This document shows positions 41,027-50,865 of a DNA stretch of 64,000 nt, one piece after another. The stretch comes from Emticicia sp031378345. Its GTDB lineage: Bacteria; Bacteroidota; Bacteroidia; Cytophagales; Spirosomataceae. Location: the NCBI GenBank assembly GCA_031378345.1, contig JANNDY010000147.1, forward strand, positions 28,505 to 92,504, read 5' to 3'. A model generated the notes under the pieces. The model was not told where the DNA came from. It did not search any database and worked only from the letters and a program-made list of their open reading frames with translations. The translations under genes were made by a program, and so were the position numbers. The first letter of the stretch is position 1. Every line of letters begins with the position of its first letter.

Positions 41027-42522
41027 TTAAGGAATGTAAGTAACCAAAATTTTATAAGTGGGTACTAAACCTGAAACTGGGGTAATTGATACACTCGGAG
41101 TACCTGTTTGTCTTGTGATATAAACGTTAGTTGCATCAAAAAATTTTGAGAAAGAATACCCAGCCGATGTTCCAGAAAAGTCCTCAAAATTGTCTGAAAC
41201 TGTTTTATTAGAAACTCCAGAAACCAACACCTGAATCTCAACTATTTTGTTCCAAGTGAGACCATGAGCCACCGTAGTTGTAATACCAGATGTAGAAATA
41301 TTACCCGTAAAAATTTTCATCTTCACCGCAGGAACATCAGCAGTTGCACCACCTAATTTAGTAAAACCGTTAACGGTCAAATCGCCGTCACCTTCAAGTT
41401 TCATCATTTCAGTTACAACAGGTAAAGTAGCATTTGTATTATGATTCCAAGTAATACTTGCATTATTTGGCGTATTATTAGATATTGAAGCTTGAATAAT
41501 ACTTGCTCCATCAACATTATTTCCATATCGAAGTACATTTGTTGTACCTTTAAAATAAATATCAGGATTAGTGAGATTACTCGTTGAAGACCTTATTTCT
41601 ACGCCCGCAGTGGTGGCAGTTGATGACCCTACGGTAACTTTGTTAAGCTGCTTGTACCTCCTACCGCAAAGTTAGTTCCGATAGAACTACTTCCTGTGGC
41701 ATTCATGGCACCTGTAACGCTAAAAGTATTATTAGTGTATCCAAATAAAAGTGTAGAAATACTTGGGCTTGCATTATCATAATATCTAAAATTGACAGTT
41801 GCTCCTGCTTGAGAAATGGCAGGAACCACTTCTTGATTTACAGCCCAATTACCTGTACTGACTAAGGCAAATCGAACGTGAGTTGTTCCAGGGAAAGTTG
41901 TATTTCCATTCTGAACTAAGTTTAGCAAAGGGTTTGTGGATGAATTAGCACTTACCGACCTAATATCAAAAGTGCCGACAGGCGTGCCTGTACCTGAATT
42001 TATGCCAATCCTCCCGTCGGGGTCAATAACCATACGGGTTATTGGTTGAGTATTTAAATTTGCTGGAGTAGTCAAAAATTCAAGCTGAGATGGTTTGTCA
42101 AATTGTGAATAATTTCCAGTTGCCCTGCCAAGTATAGAAGCCGCAGGTGCATAGCCATTACTACTGGTAGAACCCATAAAATCAATTTGCCCTAAAATAC
42201 CCGATGTAACGGCTGTTGGCGAAGCTACCGTACCACCATATTTCAAAAGTTGGATATATGGAATATTATTCCCTCTTTTCTCCATCATGATACCGTTTGC
42301 AGTATTACTTGAATTGCTTACATGAAGTGGATGAAAAATACCATCGGTCAAACTTAACCCTACTCCAACTCGGTCTGTAGTTGCTGTGACTGTACCTGAT
42401 GATGTCCAGTTGCTGCTACTGCCAGCACCACCGAATGTACTTGTTGGCAGGATTGTGACACTTTGAGAAAAGCCTGATAATGAGGCAATTATGATTGAGA
42501 ATGTAATAAGTATTTTCTTCAT
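41027..42522 (-). pseudogene. frameshifted secreted tail-fibre-like protein
   Basis: Two frames make up one gene. The N-terminal frame (41629-42522) has a signal peptide (ITFSIIIASLSGFSQ) and repetitive glycine/serine/threonine-rich beta sequence such as RMVIDPDGRIGINSGTGTP. It stops at 41629 after SSLTKLP. A -1 shift at that point continues without stops as TVGSSTATTAGVEIRSS and runs through to the frame ending at 41027 with FDATNVYITRQTG. The paralogue at 42592-43872 is uninterrupted and homologous at both ends. A lost base near 41636-41642 (AAGTTACC for AAGGTTACC) explains it. It could be an inactivating mutation, phase-variation slippage or a sequencing error. Confidence 0.75.
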
Positions 42523-42591
42523 GGAAATAATGATTAAAATGTTTTTTTTAGTAAAAATACAATGGTATTTTCTGAGAGTTTTTTTATTAAT

Positions 42592-43872
42592 CTACTCGGT
42601 GTGAGTAACGTAAATTTTAGCTTCACTACCATCCAACTGACTGGTTGTGGTGTCCTCTACTCTAAAAATTACGACATTTGTAGCATCAAAATAAGACCGA
42701 TAAATGGTTGATGGATTTGCATTAGAAGTACCACTAACGTAAGATATTGGTGTTGCAACTACAATATCTACCGAAATTATCTTTGTTGCATTTAAACCAT
42801 GAGCAAAGTTTGTTAGCTGATTTGTAGCACTTATCAGACCTGTTAATAACTTCGTTTTGATTGAAGGGACTTCAGGAATATTACCCCCTAATCTTGTAAA
42901 ACCATTATTATGTACATTACCATTAACGGTAAATGTGCCACCCCTAAATGCCATTAATTGCGTAACAACACCCGCTGATGTATAGTGTTCCCAATTCAGA
43001 TTTCCAGTGGTTGCTCCTGGGCCTGCATCCACTCTATGCACCACGGCTTGTGTGGTCATTGAGCCTTCATAACGAGTAAATATTGAAGAAATATTCCCCT
43101 CACCAATTACATTCATAGTATTTGATTTGATTTTGAGGTGAGGATTTACAGCTGTAGTAGCATTATTTCCGACTTCTCTCACATCAATAATAGCTGTTGT
43201 GGTTTCAGTGTTGATGCCAATATTTCCAGCAGGACTAATACTCATTCGAGTTACTTGAGTGCTTCCGCCCAATGCAGCGGTTTGAAACTCTATCTGACTT
43301 CCATTATTGGTCGATGTAAAATTCTCCATTGCTCTTGCTCTGATGTTAGCACCACGAGCAAATGCCGTGGGGGCACCAGCAGTAGAACCCAAAAAATCAA
43401 CTTGCCCCAAAACACCCGCTGGGATACCCGTTGTTACTGCGGCTGGCGATGTTGGCGTTCCTCCGTACCTTAGCAATTGAAATCTTGGAATATCTCCTCT
43501 CCTTTCTAAAATAAATCCAAAAGGCGTGTTACTTCTAACATGAAAATTGCTCAAAACTTCACTATTGAGTAACCCAATTCCCACATTATCGGTAGTAGAG
43601 GTTGTTGTGCCAACCGATGTCCAAGGGTTACTACTTGCAACACCAGCGGAATTTAGAATATTAACCCAAGATGTACCATTATAATAAGCAAACTGACCAA
43701 GTGCATTATCAAATACAAGTGTACCTGTGGTGGGAGCAGTAATTGCCGCCGTAATTGCCGCTTGGTTGGCATAGCGTGGCACCGAAAGGCTTTTATTATC
43801 AACCGAAAAAGATTGTGAGAACCCTGATAATGAAGCAATTATGATTGCGAATGTTATAAATATTTTTTTCAT
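42592..43872 (-). CDS. secreted tail-fibre/adhesin-like protein
   Basis: This 426-residue protein has a signal peptide nearly identical to its downstream paralogue (MKKIFITFAIIIASLSGFSQ). A repetitive beta-rich body follows with phrases such as APTTGTLVFDNALGQFAYYNGTS and RMSISPAGNIGINTETTTAI, which also occur in phage-tail-like and endosialidase-chaperone-type proteins of Bacteroidota. The C-terminal domain contains FAHGLNATKI and SYFDATNVVIFRVE. No T9SS sorting tail is seen. It is probably a surface or extracellular structural protein, and no enzymatic motif is visible. It belongs to the operon 44213-40718. Confidence 0.75.
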   Translation of the reverse strand: MKKIFITFAIIIASLSGFSQSFSVDNKSLSVPRYANQAAITAAITAPTTGTLVFDNALGQFAYYNGTSWVNILNSAGVASSNPWTSVGTTTSTTDNVGIGLLNSEVLSNFHVRSNTPFGFILERRGDIPRFQLLRYGGTPTSPAAVTTGIPAGVLGQVDFLGSTAGAPTAFARGANIRARAMENFTSTNNGSQIEFQTAALGGSTQVTRMSISPAGNIGINTETTTAIIDVREVGNNATTAVNPHLKIKSNTMNVIGEGNISSIFTRYEGSMTTQAVVHRVDAGPGATTGNLNWEHYTSAGVVTQLMAFRGGTFTVNGNVHNNGFTRLGGNIPEVPSIKTKLLTGLISATNQLTNFAHGLNATKIISVDIVVATPISYVSGTSNANPSTIYRSYFDATNVVIFRVEDTTTSQLDGSEAKIYVTHTE

Positions 43873-43901
43873 GTAAGTAAAAATTAAAATAATATGTTTG
43901 A

Positions 43902-44213
43902 TTACTTCACTTCAACCTCAGCACCAGCCGCTTCGAGAGCCGATTTGATGGTAGCCGCTTCTTCTTTCGTTACACCCGTTTTTAGAGGAAGAACAACCAC
44001 TCCGCCTTGACCAAGCTGCCTCATAGTTGCACCGAAATTCATTCCAAACATTGCCGATAAAACTTTGGCAACCGATTGCTTAGCGTTTGGCTGACTGGCT
44101 CTGATGAAAAATGTAAGTGTTTGTTCTTTCTGAAAAGAGCTTTGGGCTTTCACTTGGGTAGTAGTAGCTAAACTGATAAATGTGAGGGCGAGTACAAAAA
44201 ATATTTTTTTCAT
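43902..44213 (-). CDS. secreted protein with a ribosomal L7/L12 C-terminal-like domain
   Basis: This 103-residue protein has a signal peptide (residues 1-23, ending VKAQ). The last 24 residues (GVTKEEAATIKSALEAAGAEVEVK, read in two parts) match the end of the L7/L12 C-terminal domain fold, where KEEAE-IKK-LEEAGA-VE-K is typical. The middle is not ribosomal. An exported protein cannot act on the ribosome, so the fold has probably been reused, perhaps for peptide or surface-protein binding. It is the first gene of the minus-strand operon opposite the LytTR regulator. TAGTTTTG on the minus strand (44256-44249) is a candidate -7 element. Confidence 0.75.
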   Translation of the reverse strand: MKKIFFVLALTFISLATTTQVKAQSSFQKEQTLTFFIRASQPNAKQSVAKVLSAMFGMNFGATMRQLGQGGVVVLPLKTGVTKEEAATIKSALEAAGAEVEVK

Positions 44214-44352
44214 GATAATAAAGTTTTATTGTTTTTAAATTGATGCAACAAAACTACTATCAAGCAAATACCTATTTTTTTCGACTTCACGAAATGTAAC
44301 TTATGAGCTTCCAAATGTTGATTTGGCTTTATGAATTGTCTGAAACATTTTT

Positions 44353-44360
44353 TATCTTTG
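44353..44360 (+). promoter_or_regulatory. -7 element of the LytTR regulator gene
   Basis: TATCTTTG fits TAnnTTTG, 27 bp before the ATG at 44388. The divergent gap of 174 bp to the L7/L12-like gene is where the LytTR regulator would be expected to bind. Confidence 0.5.
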
Positions 44361-44387
44361 GGAGTTTTATAAGGAAAACTATTATCT

Positions 44388-45140
44388 ATGACACTCAACG
44401 CCATCATCGTAGATGACGAACCCGCTGCACGCTCCATGCTTCGGCAGATTATTACGCAAAACTGCCCAATGGTCAATCTAATTGACGATGCTCCCGATGT
44501 AAAATCTGCCGTAAAACTTATCAATAAACACAGCATTGATTTGGTGTTTTTGGACATCGAAATGCCCGAAGAAAATGGTTTCGCTCTTTTCGATTATTTC
44601 AATCAACCTACCTTTGAAACCATTTTTTGTACTGCATATTCTGAATACGCTTTGCGTGCTTTTGAGGTGTCGGCGGTAGATTATATTTTGAAACCAATCG
44701 GTATTTCTAAGGTAGTGTTGGCAGTAGAAAAGGCAATAAAATTGGTTGGACAAAATCAGATTATTCAGCGAGTAAATGCCCTGAAAGAGAATTTGAGTGT
44801 CAAAAAACTACAAAAAATCGCCCTTCCGATGGCAGATAGCTTGGTTTTTATGCAATTAGAAGATATTTTCTTTTTTGAAGCTGATGGCTCATATACCAAT
44901 GTTGTTACGAAGTCTGGCAAGACACTTGTCAGTAAAAAAATCAAAGAATTTGACGAATTGCTCGACAATGATTCTCGTTTTTATCGCATCCATCGCTCGT
45001 ACCTAATTAATACACATCAAATTTTGAAATATAACAAAAAAGATGGTGCTTCGATAGAATTTGAAAATGGTTTCAGTACGCCCATTGCCCGTGAAAAAGT
45101 GAAGGAATTTGATGAGTTTATTGCGGGGGTGAGGGTGTAA
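44388..45140 (+). CDS. LytTR-family response regulator
   Basis: This 250-residue protein has a receiver domain, with acidic DDE near residues 9-11, the phosphoacceptor aspartate in LVFLDIEMPEENG and a lysine in DYILKPI. A LytTR DNA-binding domain follows (FFFEADGSYTNVVTKSGKTL, then FYRIHRSYLIN). The LytS-type kinase gene follows 44 bp downstream, so the two form a two-component system. The operon of surface-type proteins on the opposite strand is its most likely target, by position. Confidence 0.92.
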   Translation: MTLNAIIVDDEPAARSMLRQIITQNCPMVNLIDDAPDVKSAVKLINKHSIDLVFLDIEMPEENGFALFDYFNQPTFETIFCTAYSEYALRAFEVSAVDYILKPIGISKVVLAVEKAIKLVGQNQIIQRVNALKENLSVKKLQKIALPMADSLVFMQLEDIFFFEADGSYTNVVTKSGKTLVSKKIKEFDELLDNDSRFYRIHRSYLINTHQILKYNKKDGASIEFENGFSTPIAREKVKEFDEFIAGVRV

Positions 45141-45184
45141 GGATTCTCAATTATACTTTCTGGAAGTTACTGAATAAATTTTTT

Positions 45185-47020
45185 ATGAAAAAAACATTAC
45201 TACTTTTATTCATTTCGTGTTGTTCATTTGGTCAAAAATCTTACGAACAACTTTTAGTTGATATTAAAAAATACCCTAAACAAGATACAATCAGAACCGA
45301 GTTACTCATTGATGCCTGTGTTTCGGCAACATTCAGGGCAGATACAAATGTGCTAAAAATGGCTACCGAAGCCAATCAAATTGCCAATAAACTAAATTAC
45401 CGACTTGGTATTATTCGTTCTCTCAACTGTCTGGGTAATTATTATTTTAGTCGAGCTATCAACGAAAAAGCGATTGATTATTACCTAAAAGCATTGAAAT
45501 TGGCAGAAAACAATAAAGATTCTCAAAATATTGTCATCGGTAAAAGTAACTTAGCCAATGTTTTTGCACATGATAATAATCATAAAAAAGCTATTGAACT
45601 TCTCAACGAAGCAGATAAAATACTAATATCAAATAGTGACACTTTATCGAATAATCGTGCGGCAATCTTGACTAATTTGGCGTTTTCTTATTCAGAATTA
45701 AACCTACACGAAAAAGCCATTGGTATTTATGAAAAAGTTTTAAGAATCTGTGAAACAAATAAAATTGGATTTGGGCTTGCTTTGACTTATGATAACTTAG
45801 GAAAAGAGTATTTTGCTTTGAAAGAATATGTAAAAGCACTTAATTTCTTTGAAAAATCTAAAATAGAAATTGAAAAACATCAAGTAGATTTTATCAGAGG
45901 AAAAAACCTAAAAAATATTGGAAGAGTATTTGCAATTCTTGGAAATCAAGCAAAAGCCTTACAATATTTCAATCAATCAAAAGTGATTTCTAAAAATTCG
46001 CAAGACAATGAAGGCTTAAAAGAAATTTACTTTGAAACACAAAAGAGTTATGCCGAAATAGGAGATTTTAAAAAAGCTTATTCGAATCTTAATGCTTTCT
46101 CGGTTCTAAATGATAGCCTTTTCAATCTCGAAAAAAACAAAACAATCCAAGAATTAAGCACCAAATACGAAACCGAAAAGAAAGAAGCCCAAATCAAAAC
46201 CCTTTTCCAACAAAAACAAATCTCCGAACTACAATCCACTCGTAAAACTACCCTCATTTATAGCATTTTGGGAGGTATTTTAGCATTAACAGCAATCGCC
46301 TACTTTTCATTCACAAGATTCAAAGCAAAAAAGGCAAACGAACTACTTTCCAATCAATTGCAAGAAGCCAAACGTCGCATCGAAATTGAGCAAAAAGCCA
46401 CTGAAAGTGAGTTAAAAGCACTAAAAAGTCAGATGAATCCTCATTTTATGTTCAATGCCCTCAATAGCATTCAGGAGCAATTTATGTATGGCGATAAAGT
46501 GGTCGCCAACGAGCAAATGAGCAACTTTACGTACCTCACTCGCCAAATTTTGACAGTTTCGGGCAAGAAAAAAATCAACCTTTCAACCGAAATCGAAATC
46601 TTGACAAAATACCTTGAACTCGAAAAAATGCGTTTTGCAGAAGGCTTTCATTACGAAATCACTTTGGGTGATAGAATTGATGAAGATTATCACCAAATTC
46701 CGCCGATGTTGATTCAGCCTTTTGTAGAAAATGCTATCAAACATGGTTTGTTGCACAACCAAGGCGATAAAAAAGTGTGTATCAATTTTGATTTGGACGA
46801 AAAAGAAGAAAGTCTTATCTGCGTCGTAGAAGATAATGGAATTGGACGGGCGAAATCTGCCGAAATTAAAAGCAAACAAATGCAGCTACACGAGTCGTTT
46901 TCGACCTCAGCCACCGAAGAAAGATTGAGGCTTTTGAGTAACACTCATTCTGTCCAAGATTTTATCATTTATGAAGATAAACTTGAAGGAACTTTAGTCA
47001 AAATTATGATTCCGCTATGA
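45185..47020 (+). CDS. LytS-type histidine kinase with TPR sensor region
   Basis: The 611-residue protein has a signal-like N-terminus (MKKTLLLLFISCCSFGQ) and five to seven TPR repeats predicted to lie in the periplasm. One membrane helix follows (TTLIYSILGGILALTAIAYFSF), then a coiled coil. The His_kinase domain of LytS type has LKSQMNPHFMFNALNSIQ, where the histidine is the phosphoacceptor. The HATPase domain contains PPMLIQPFVENAIKHGL and VEDNGIGRAKS. It partners the LytTR regulator just upstream. A periplasmic TPR array suggests sensing through protein or peptide contact. Confidence 0.92.
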   Translation: MKKTLLLLFISCCSFGQKSYEQLLVDIKKYPKQDTIRTELLIDACVSATFRADTNVLKMATEANQIANKLNYRLGIIRSLNCLGNYYFSRAINEKAIDYYLKALKLAENNKDSQNIVIGKSNLANVFAHDNNHKKAIELLNEADKILISNSDTLSNNRAAILTNLAFSYSELNLHEKAIGIYEKVLRICETNKIGFGLALTYDNLGKEYFALKEYVKALNFFEKSKIEIEKHQVDFIRGKNLKNIGRVFAILGNQAKALQYFNQSKVISKNSQDNEGLKEIYFETQKSYAEIGDFKKAYSNLNAFSVLNDSLFNLEKNKTIQELSTKYETEKKEAQIKTLFQQKQISELQSTRKTTLIYSILGGILALTAIAYFSFTRFKAKKANELLSNQLQEAKRRIEIEQKATESELKALKSQMNPHFMFNALNSIQEQFMYGDKVVANEQMSNFTYLTRQILTVSGKKKINLSTEIEILTKYLELEKMRFAEGFHYEITLGDRIDEDYHQIPPMLIQPFVENAIKHGLLHNQGDKKVCINFDLDEKEESLICVVEDNGIGRAKSAEIKSKQMQLHESFSTSATEERLRLLSNTHSVQDFIIYEDKLEGTLVKIMIPL

Positions 47021-47093
47021 TTACCTTGACCTATATTTAAGAAATTACCCAAATTCCTTTAAAAATAGGCGATTTACTACATTTTTGACTTCT

Positions 47094-47157
47094 CTCGGTT
47101 ACCACCGAGTTCGGTTTCCGAGCGAATCGGGCTGCTGAAGCAGTCGAGGACCCGAAC
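47094..47157. terminator. GC-rich compound hairpin between convergent genes
   Basis: CTCGGT-TACC-ACCGAG (47094-47109) is followed by an outer pair GTTCGG (47109-47114) / CCGAAC (47152-47157), which encloses an inner CTGCT-GA-AGCAG hairpin (47132-47143). It fills the space between the kinase and metalloprotease stop codons. It may terminate both genes, but it also resembles the GC-rich intergenic cores. Confidence 0.45.
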
Positions 47158-47158
47158 C

Positions 47159-50100
47159 TCACTGCTCTTTCACCAAAGTTTTGCTTTCGACAAGCCCCGA
47201 CTTACTGAGCATCTGAATGATGTAAGTTCCTCTTTCCAAATCTGAAATATCAATTTTCTCAGAGCTTTCTTTGATATTCTGTTGTTTTCTAACATTTCCT
47301 CTAAAATCAACAATCCGATACATAGATTCTCTTCCTATTTCATCATCATTACTAATTTTTAATAAAATATTATCTTGAGCTGGATTTGGATAAATAGAGA
47401 ATTTTGCATTTTCACTTGGCAGAGGTGAAATTGTTTCTTTTTGTGCGTTCAAATTAGTCAAACTCGATGTTACCAAAGCCGACTTGGCAAGGGTAGAAAA
47501 AGTCGCAAACGAGCTATAAGCAGAGCAACTTGCTTTTATTTGCCAATTGTAAACTGTACTGGCTGCCAAACTTTTCAAATTATATGAATTTGTAGTAATT
47601 GTTGCGGCAGTTGTCCATGTTGCAGTTGTTGATTTTTTATATTGAATTGTATAATTAGTCGCCCCGCTTACGGCACTCCATGCAATTGTGGCAGAACTAC
47701 TTGCAACATTAATACTTGATAGATTTGTTGGTGCTACACAAGGAGCTGCAATTGTAGCAAAATATACTATTGCCGAAAAATTAGAGCAATTCGTTTTTAC
47801 TTGCCAAAAATAAGCCGTACTGGCACTCAAACCTGTCAAACGATAAGTGTTTGTAGCTACATTTGTAACAATTGTCCATGTCGATGTCGATGATTTTCTA
47901 TATTGAATTGTGTAAGTTGCCCCGCTAACTGCTGTCCAAGCAAGTGTGGAAGCATCACTGACAATACTGGCACTTACCAATCCTGTGGGTACAGCACAAG
48001 ATGCAGTTGTAAGAAATGTAGCTGTTGAGGAATAACCCGAGCAACTCGCTTTTATTTGCCAATTATAAGTAGTGCTGGCACTCAAACCTGTTAAACTATA
48101 TGAATTTGTAGTAATAATTGCAGCAGTTGTCCATGTTGATGTCGTTGATTTTTTATATTGAATGGTATAATTAGCCGCTCCGCCAACTGCCGTAAAAGTA
48201 AGTGATGCAGTTGTTGCTGCTATATTACTACTTGCCAGACCAATTGGTGCAATACATGAAGTGGTAGTAGTAGTAAAATTTGCAATTGATGAATATGGTG
48301 AACAACTCGCCTTCACTTGCCAATTATATTGGGTGCTGGTACTTAAACCTATCAAACTATACGAATTTGTGGTAACGCTTGCAGCGGTTGTCCATGTTGC
48401 AGTTGTTGATTTTTTATATTGAATTGTATAATTGGTTGCACCACTTACTGCACTCCAAGTGAGGCTTGCGGTACTACTTCCAACATTAATATTTGTTAAA
48501 TTTGTAGGTGCTGCACAAGGAGCCGCAATTGTAGCAAAATATGCTATTGCCGAATAATTAGAACAATTCGTTTTTACTTGCCAAAAATAAGCAGCACTGG
48601 CACCCAAGCCTGTCAAACGATAGGAATTTGTAGCTATATTTGGCACAGTTGTCCATGTTGATGTCGATGATTTTCTATACTGAATTGTGTAAGTTACTCC
48701 GCTAACTGCTGTCCAAGCAAGTGTGGCAGCATCACTAACAATACTGGCACTTGCCAATCCTGTAGGTACAACACAAAGTGCAGTAGTAAGAAATGAATTT
48801 GTAGGAGAATAACCCGAACAGTCGCATTTTACTCGCCAATCATAACTTTTGCCAGACAAAAGCCCTGTTAATGTTACATTGGGCGAAGAAAAATTACCAA
48901 GAATTATCCAATTTGAAGAGCTTGAGGCCTTATATTCTACGATATAATTAATTACATCTGGCACAACATTCCATGTCAAAGTTGCTCCACTGCTCAAAAT
49001 AGCACTTGTTTGCTCACCTGTTGGAGCTGCAGCTGTACTTGCACCCGAAATCAAACAAGAGGCTTTTGTTACGTTCAATCGAATCAAATCTCCGGGCAAA
49101 GTTCCAAAACCATTGGCAAAGTTTATACCATAGCTTGTTTTGTGGCAATAACTCATTAGTGTTCCGCCATTCACAGGGGCTGGGCCTGGCAAACAATTTC
49201 CTTCGGCAGTTGTACAATTGTCAATGGGTCCAGTTGTGCCGTCGGGCTTTACCCAACCACACCATTGCGTATGATTAGAACCAAAATTATGCCCCAACTC
49301 ATGCGTAACGCAATTGACCGTCCACGAAAAAGTGGGGTAATTGGCAAATGTATTATAAACCATGCAAACACTATGAGCAAAGGCTTTGTTGCACAAAACA
49401 TTGATATAGGCAAGTCCACCGCCAATATCTCGGGTAGTCAGAAACTGAGCGAAATTTCCTGTAAAATTACTCCCTCGAATTACGTCATAAGCCTGCAAAA
49501 TGCGTCCAGTTGTTGTCAGAGAGCGATATGGGTCGGGCGTTGTCCAAACATAAATCTGTGAAATCTGAATATCAATGTTCTCATTTTGATACAAAGTTGC
49601 CACTTGATTGAACATCGTTGTTACAAATTGGGTAACCTTGGTAACACTCGAACCATTATCCAAATACATTTGATAATCACATTCAAAGAAAACACTGACG
49701 GTTTTGCAATTTACTCCCAAAGCTGCCGTTTCCAGCTTTTCTGTGTCTATTATTTCATTTTTTGTAATGGTTTTTGAGTCCGAGCCACACGAAAAAGGTT
49801 GTTCGGCTTTCAAATCCTTTACTTCATAAATTATATAATCGCCAGTTTTATCATTTATTTTTCCAATTTCATACCTTCCCATTTTGTCCGAAATAAAACC
49901 TCGAATATCATCTTTATAAATGCTAATTGCAACCAACGATTCGGCATCGCCTTTCACTACGCCTCGGTAATGAATTCCTTCGTCGGCTTTTAGTGTTTTT
50001 ATTAAAGAAACGCTTGTCGAAACCTTAAAATCGGTGGCTGTAACTTCAATTCGTGCCAGTTCGACTTCAATATTTTGGCGATCAGCAATTGGAATAGAAA

Positions 50101-50356
50101 GCATGACGGTTGGACGTGGATTTGCCCATAAATCAGAAAGTTTTGTTTGGTCAATACCAAGCGATGTGCCTTGTGTTAATGCCAAACTTTGAGGAGCATC
50201 TTGGCTTGTTTTAATAAATGTTTCTTCCGAAAAATTACTCGTTTTTCTGATTTCTTCTATCCATTTTGAAACACCTTTTTGGGCAAAAAGAGAGAAGTTT
50301 ATAAAAAAACTAAGTAAAAACAGAACAAACGCACTACGAAAGTAGAAGTTTTTCAT
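47159..50356 (-). CDS. T9SS-secreted reprolysin-like metalloprotease with six FN3 repeats
   Basis: This 1065-residue protein is a paralogue of the protein at 35490-40076, with the same signal peptide style (MKNFYFRSAFVLFLLSFFIN), prodomain, zinc motif HELGHNFGSNH and Met-turn GGTLMSYCH. It has only six FN3-like modules and the same T9SS sorting tail (FSIYPNPAQDNILLKISND ... RGTYIIQMLSKSG). The start at 50356 was chosen because it aligns with the paralogue. The longer frame to 50440 lies in what looks like leader. Both proteases should be exported by the type IX system whose regulator PorX is encoded 1.2 kb away. Confidence 0.9.
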   Translation of the reverse strand: MKNFYFRSAFVLFLLSFFINFSLFAQKGVSKWIEEIRKTSNFSEETFIKTSQDAPQSLALTQGTSLGIDQTKLSDLWANPRPTVMLSIPIADRQNIEVELARIEVTATDFKVSTSVSLIKTLKADEGIHYRGVVKGDAESLVAISIYKDDIRGFISDKMGRYEIGKINDKTGDYIIYEVKDLKAEQPFSCGSDSKTITKNEIIDTEKLETAALGVNCKTVSVFFECDYQMYLDNGSSVTKVTQFVTTMFNQVATLYQNENIDIQISQIYVWTTPDPYRSLTTTGRILQAYDVIRGSNFTGNFAQFLTTRDIGGGLAYINVLCNKAFAHSVCMVYNTFANYPTFSWTVNCVTHELGHNFGSNHTQWCGWVKPDGTTGPIDNCTTAEGNCLPGPAPVNGGTLMSYCHKTSYGINFANGFGTLPGDLIRLNVTKASCLISGASTAAAPTGEQTSAILSSGATLTWNVVPDVINYIVEYKASSSSNWIILGNFSSPNVTLTGLLSGKSYDWRVKCDCSGYSPTNSFLTTALCVVPTGLASASIVSDAATLAWTAVSGVTYTIQYRKSSTSTWTTVPNIATNSYRLTGLGASAAYFWQVKTNCSNYSAIAYFATIAAPCAAPTNLTNINVGSSTASLTWSAVSGATNYTIQYKKSTTATWTTAASVTTNSYSLIGLSTSTQYNWQVKASCSPYSSIANFTTTTTSCIAPIGLASSNIAATTASLTFTAVGGAANYTIQYKKSTTSTWTTAAIITTNSYSLTGLSASTTYNWQIKASCSGYSSTATFLTTASCAVPTGLVSASIVSDASTLAWTAVSGATYTIQYRKSSTSTWTIVTNVATNTYRLTGLSASTAYFWQVKTNCSNFSAIVYFATIAAPCVAPTNLSSINVASSSATIAWSAVSGATNYTIQYKKSTTATWTTAATITTNSYNLKSLAASTVYNWQIKASCSAYSSFATFSTLAKSALVTSSLTNLNAQKETISPLPSENAKFSIYPNPAQDNILLKISNDDEIGRESMYRIVDFRGNVRKQQNIKESSEKIDISDLERGTYIIQMLSKSGLVESKTLVKEQ

Positions 50357-50535
50357 ACTGGGGATTTTATTAGGAAAAGCGTATTTGGACAAAAAGAATC
50401 CAACCCTTATTTCAGAGCAAAACTTGTACCGAGAAGCCATTTGATGAATTGTATTGAGAAAGGAAGGGGGTTTCTACCAAAAGATAAAAATATTGGTATA
50501 GTACAATATTATTAGACTTTTTATTAAATAAAAAA

Positions 50536-50692
50536 GGAACTATAAACTTATTGTCGCAAACAATGGAACACTGATAACGCGGATGTTCCAACACGGATTT
50601 ATTTAAAAATCCGTGTAAATCCGTGCTACTTTTCGTATCTGTGTCATCCGTGTTCCATTTTTTCGATTCTGCGACAGTATCTTTATAGTTCC
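50536..50692. repeat. large variable-arm hairpin element between surface-protein genes
   Basis: The outer arms at 50536-50558 and 50670-50692 (GGAACTATAAA ... TGTCGCA) match at 20 of 23 positions. Inside, AATGGAACAC and repeated CACGGAT/ATCCGTG words pair across the centre, which contains two ATCCGTG copies. The 509-bp gap 50357-50865 otherwise holds no gene. A 125-codon minus-strand frame runs through the element and is not credible as protein. Confidence 0.7.
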
Positions 50693-50865
50693 GAATAAAA
50701 ATTAAAATAATTATATTTTTTAAAATGAATTTTTCTAAAAATAAGTCTAAGAAAAATTCATTTTTCTCCAAAAAAAAATTCAAAACCAATATTGATTTTG
50801 AATTAAATTACAAAATATTATTGCTGCAAAAATTGTACCAATGAAGTCCTAATAAATCAATAAAT

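Noticed and set aside
41629..41660. Programmed -1 frameshifting to explain the split secreted gene
   Set aside because: No X-XXY-YYZ slippery heptamer lies in the right frame at the junction (codons TTA ACA AAG TTA), so mutation or sequencing error is simpler.
50412..50789. 125-codon minus-strand frame
   Set aside because: It runs through the CACGGAT hairpin element and has low-complexity hydrophobic ends, with no family signal.
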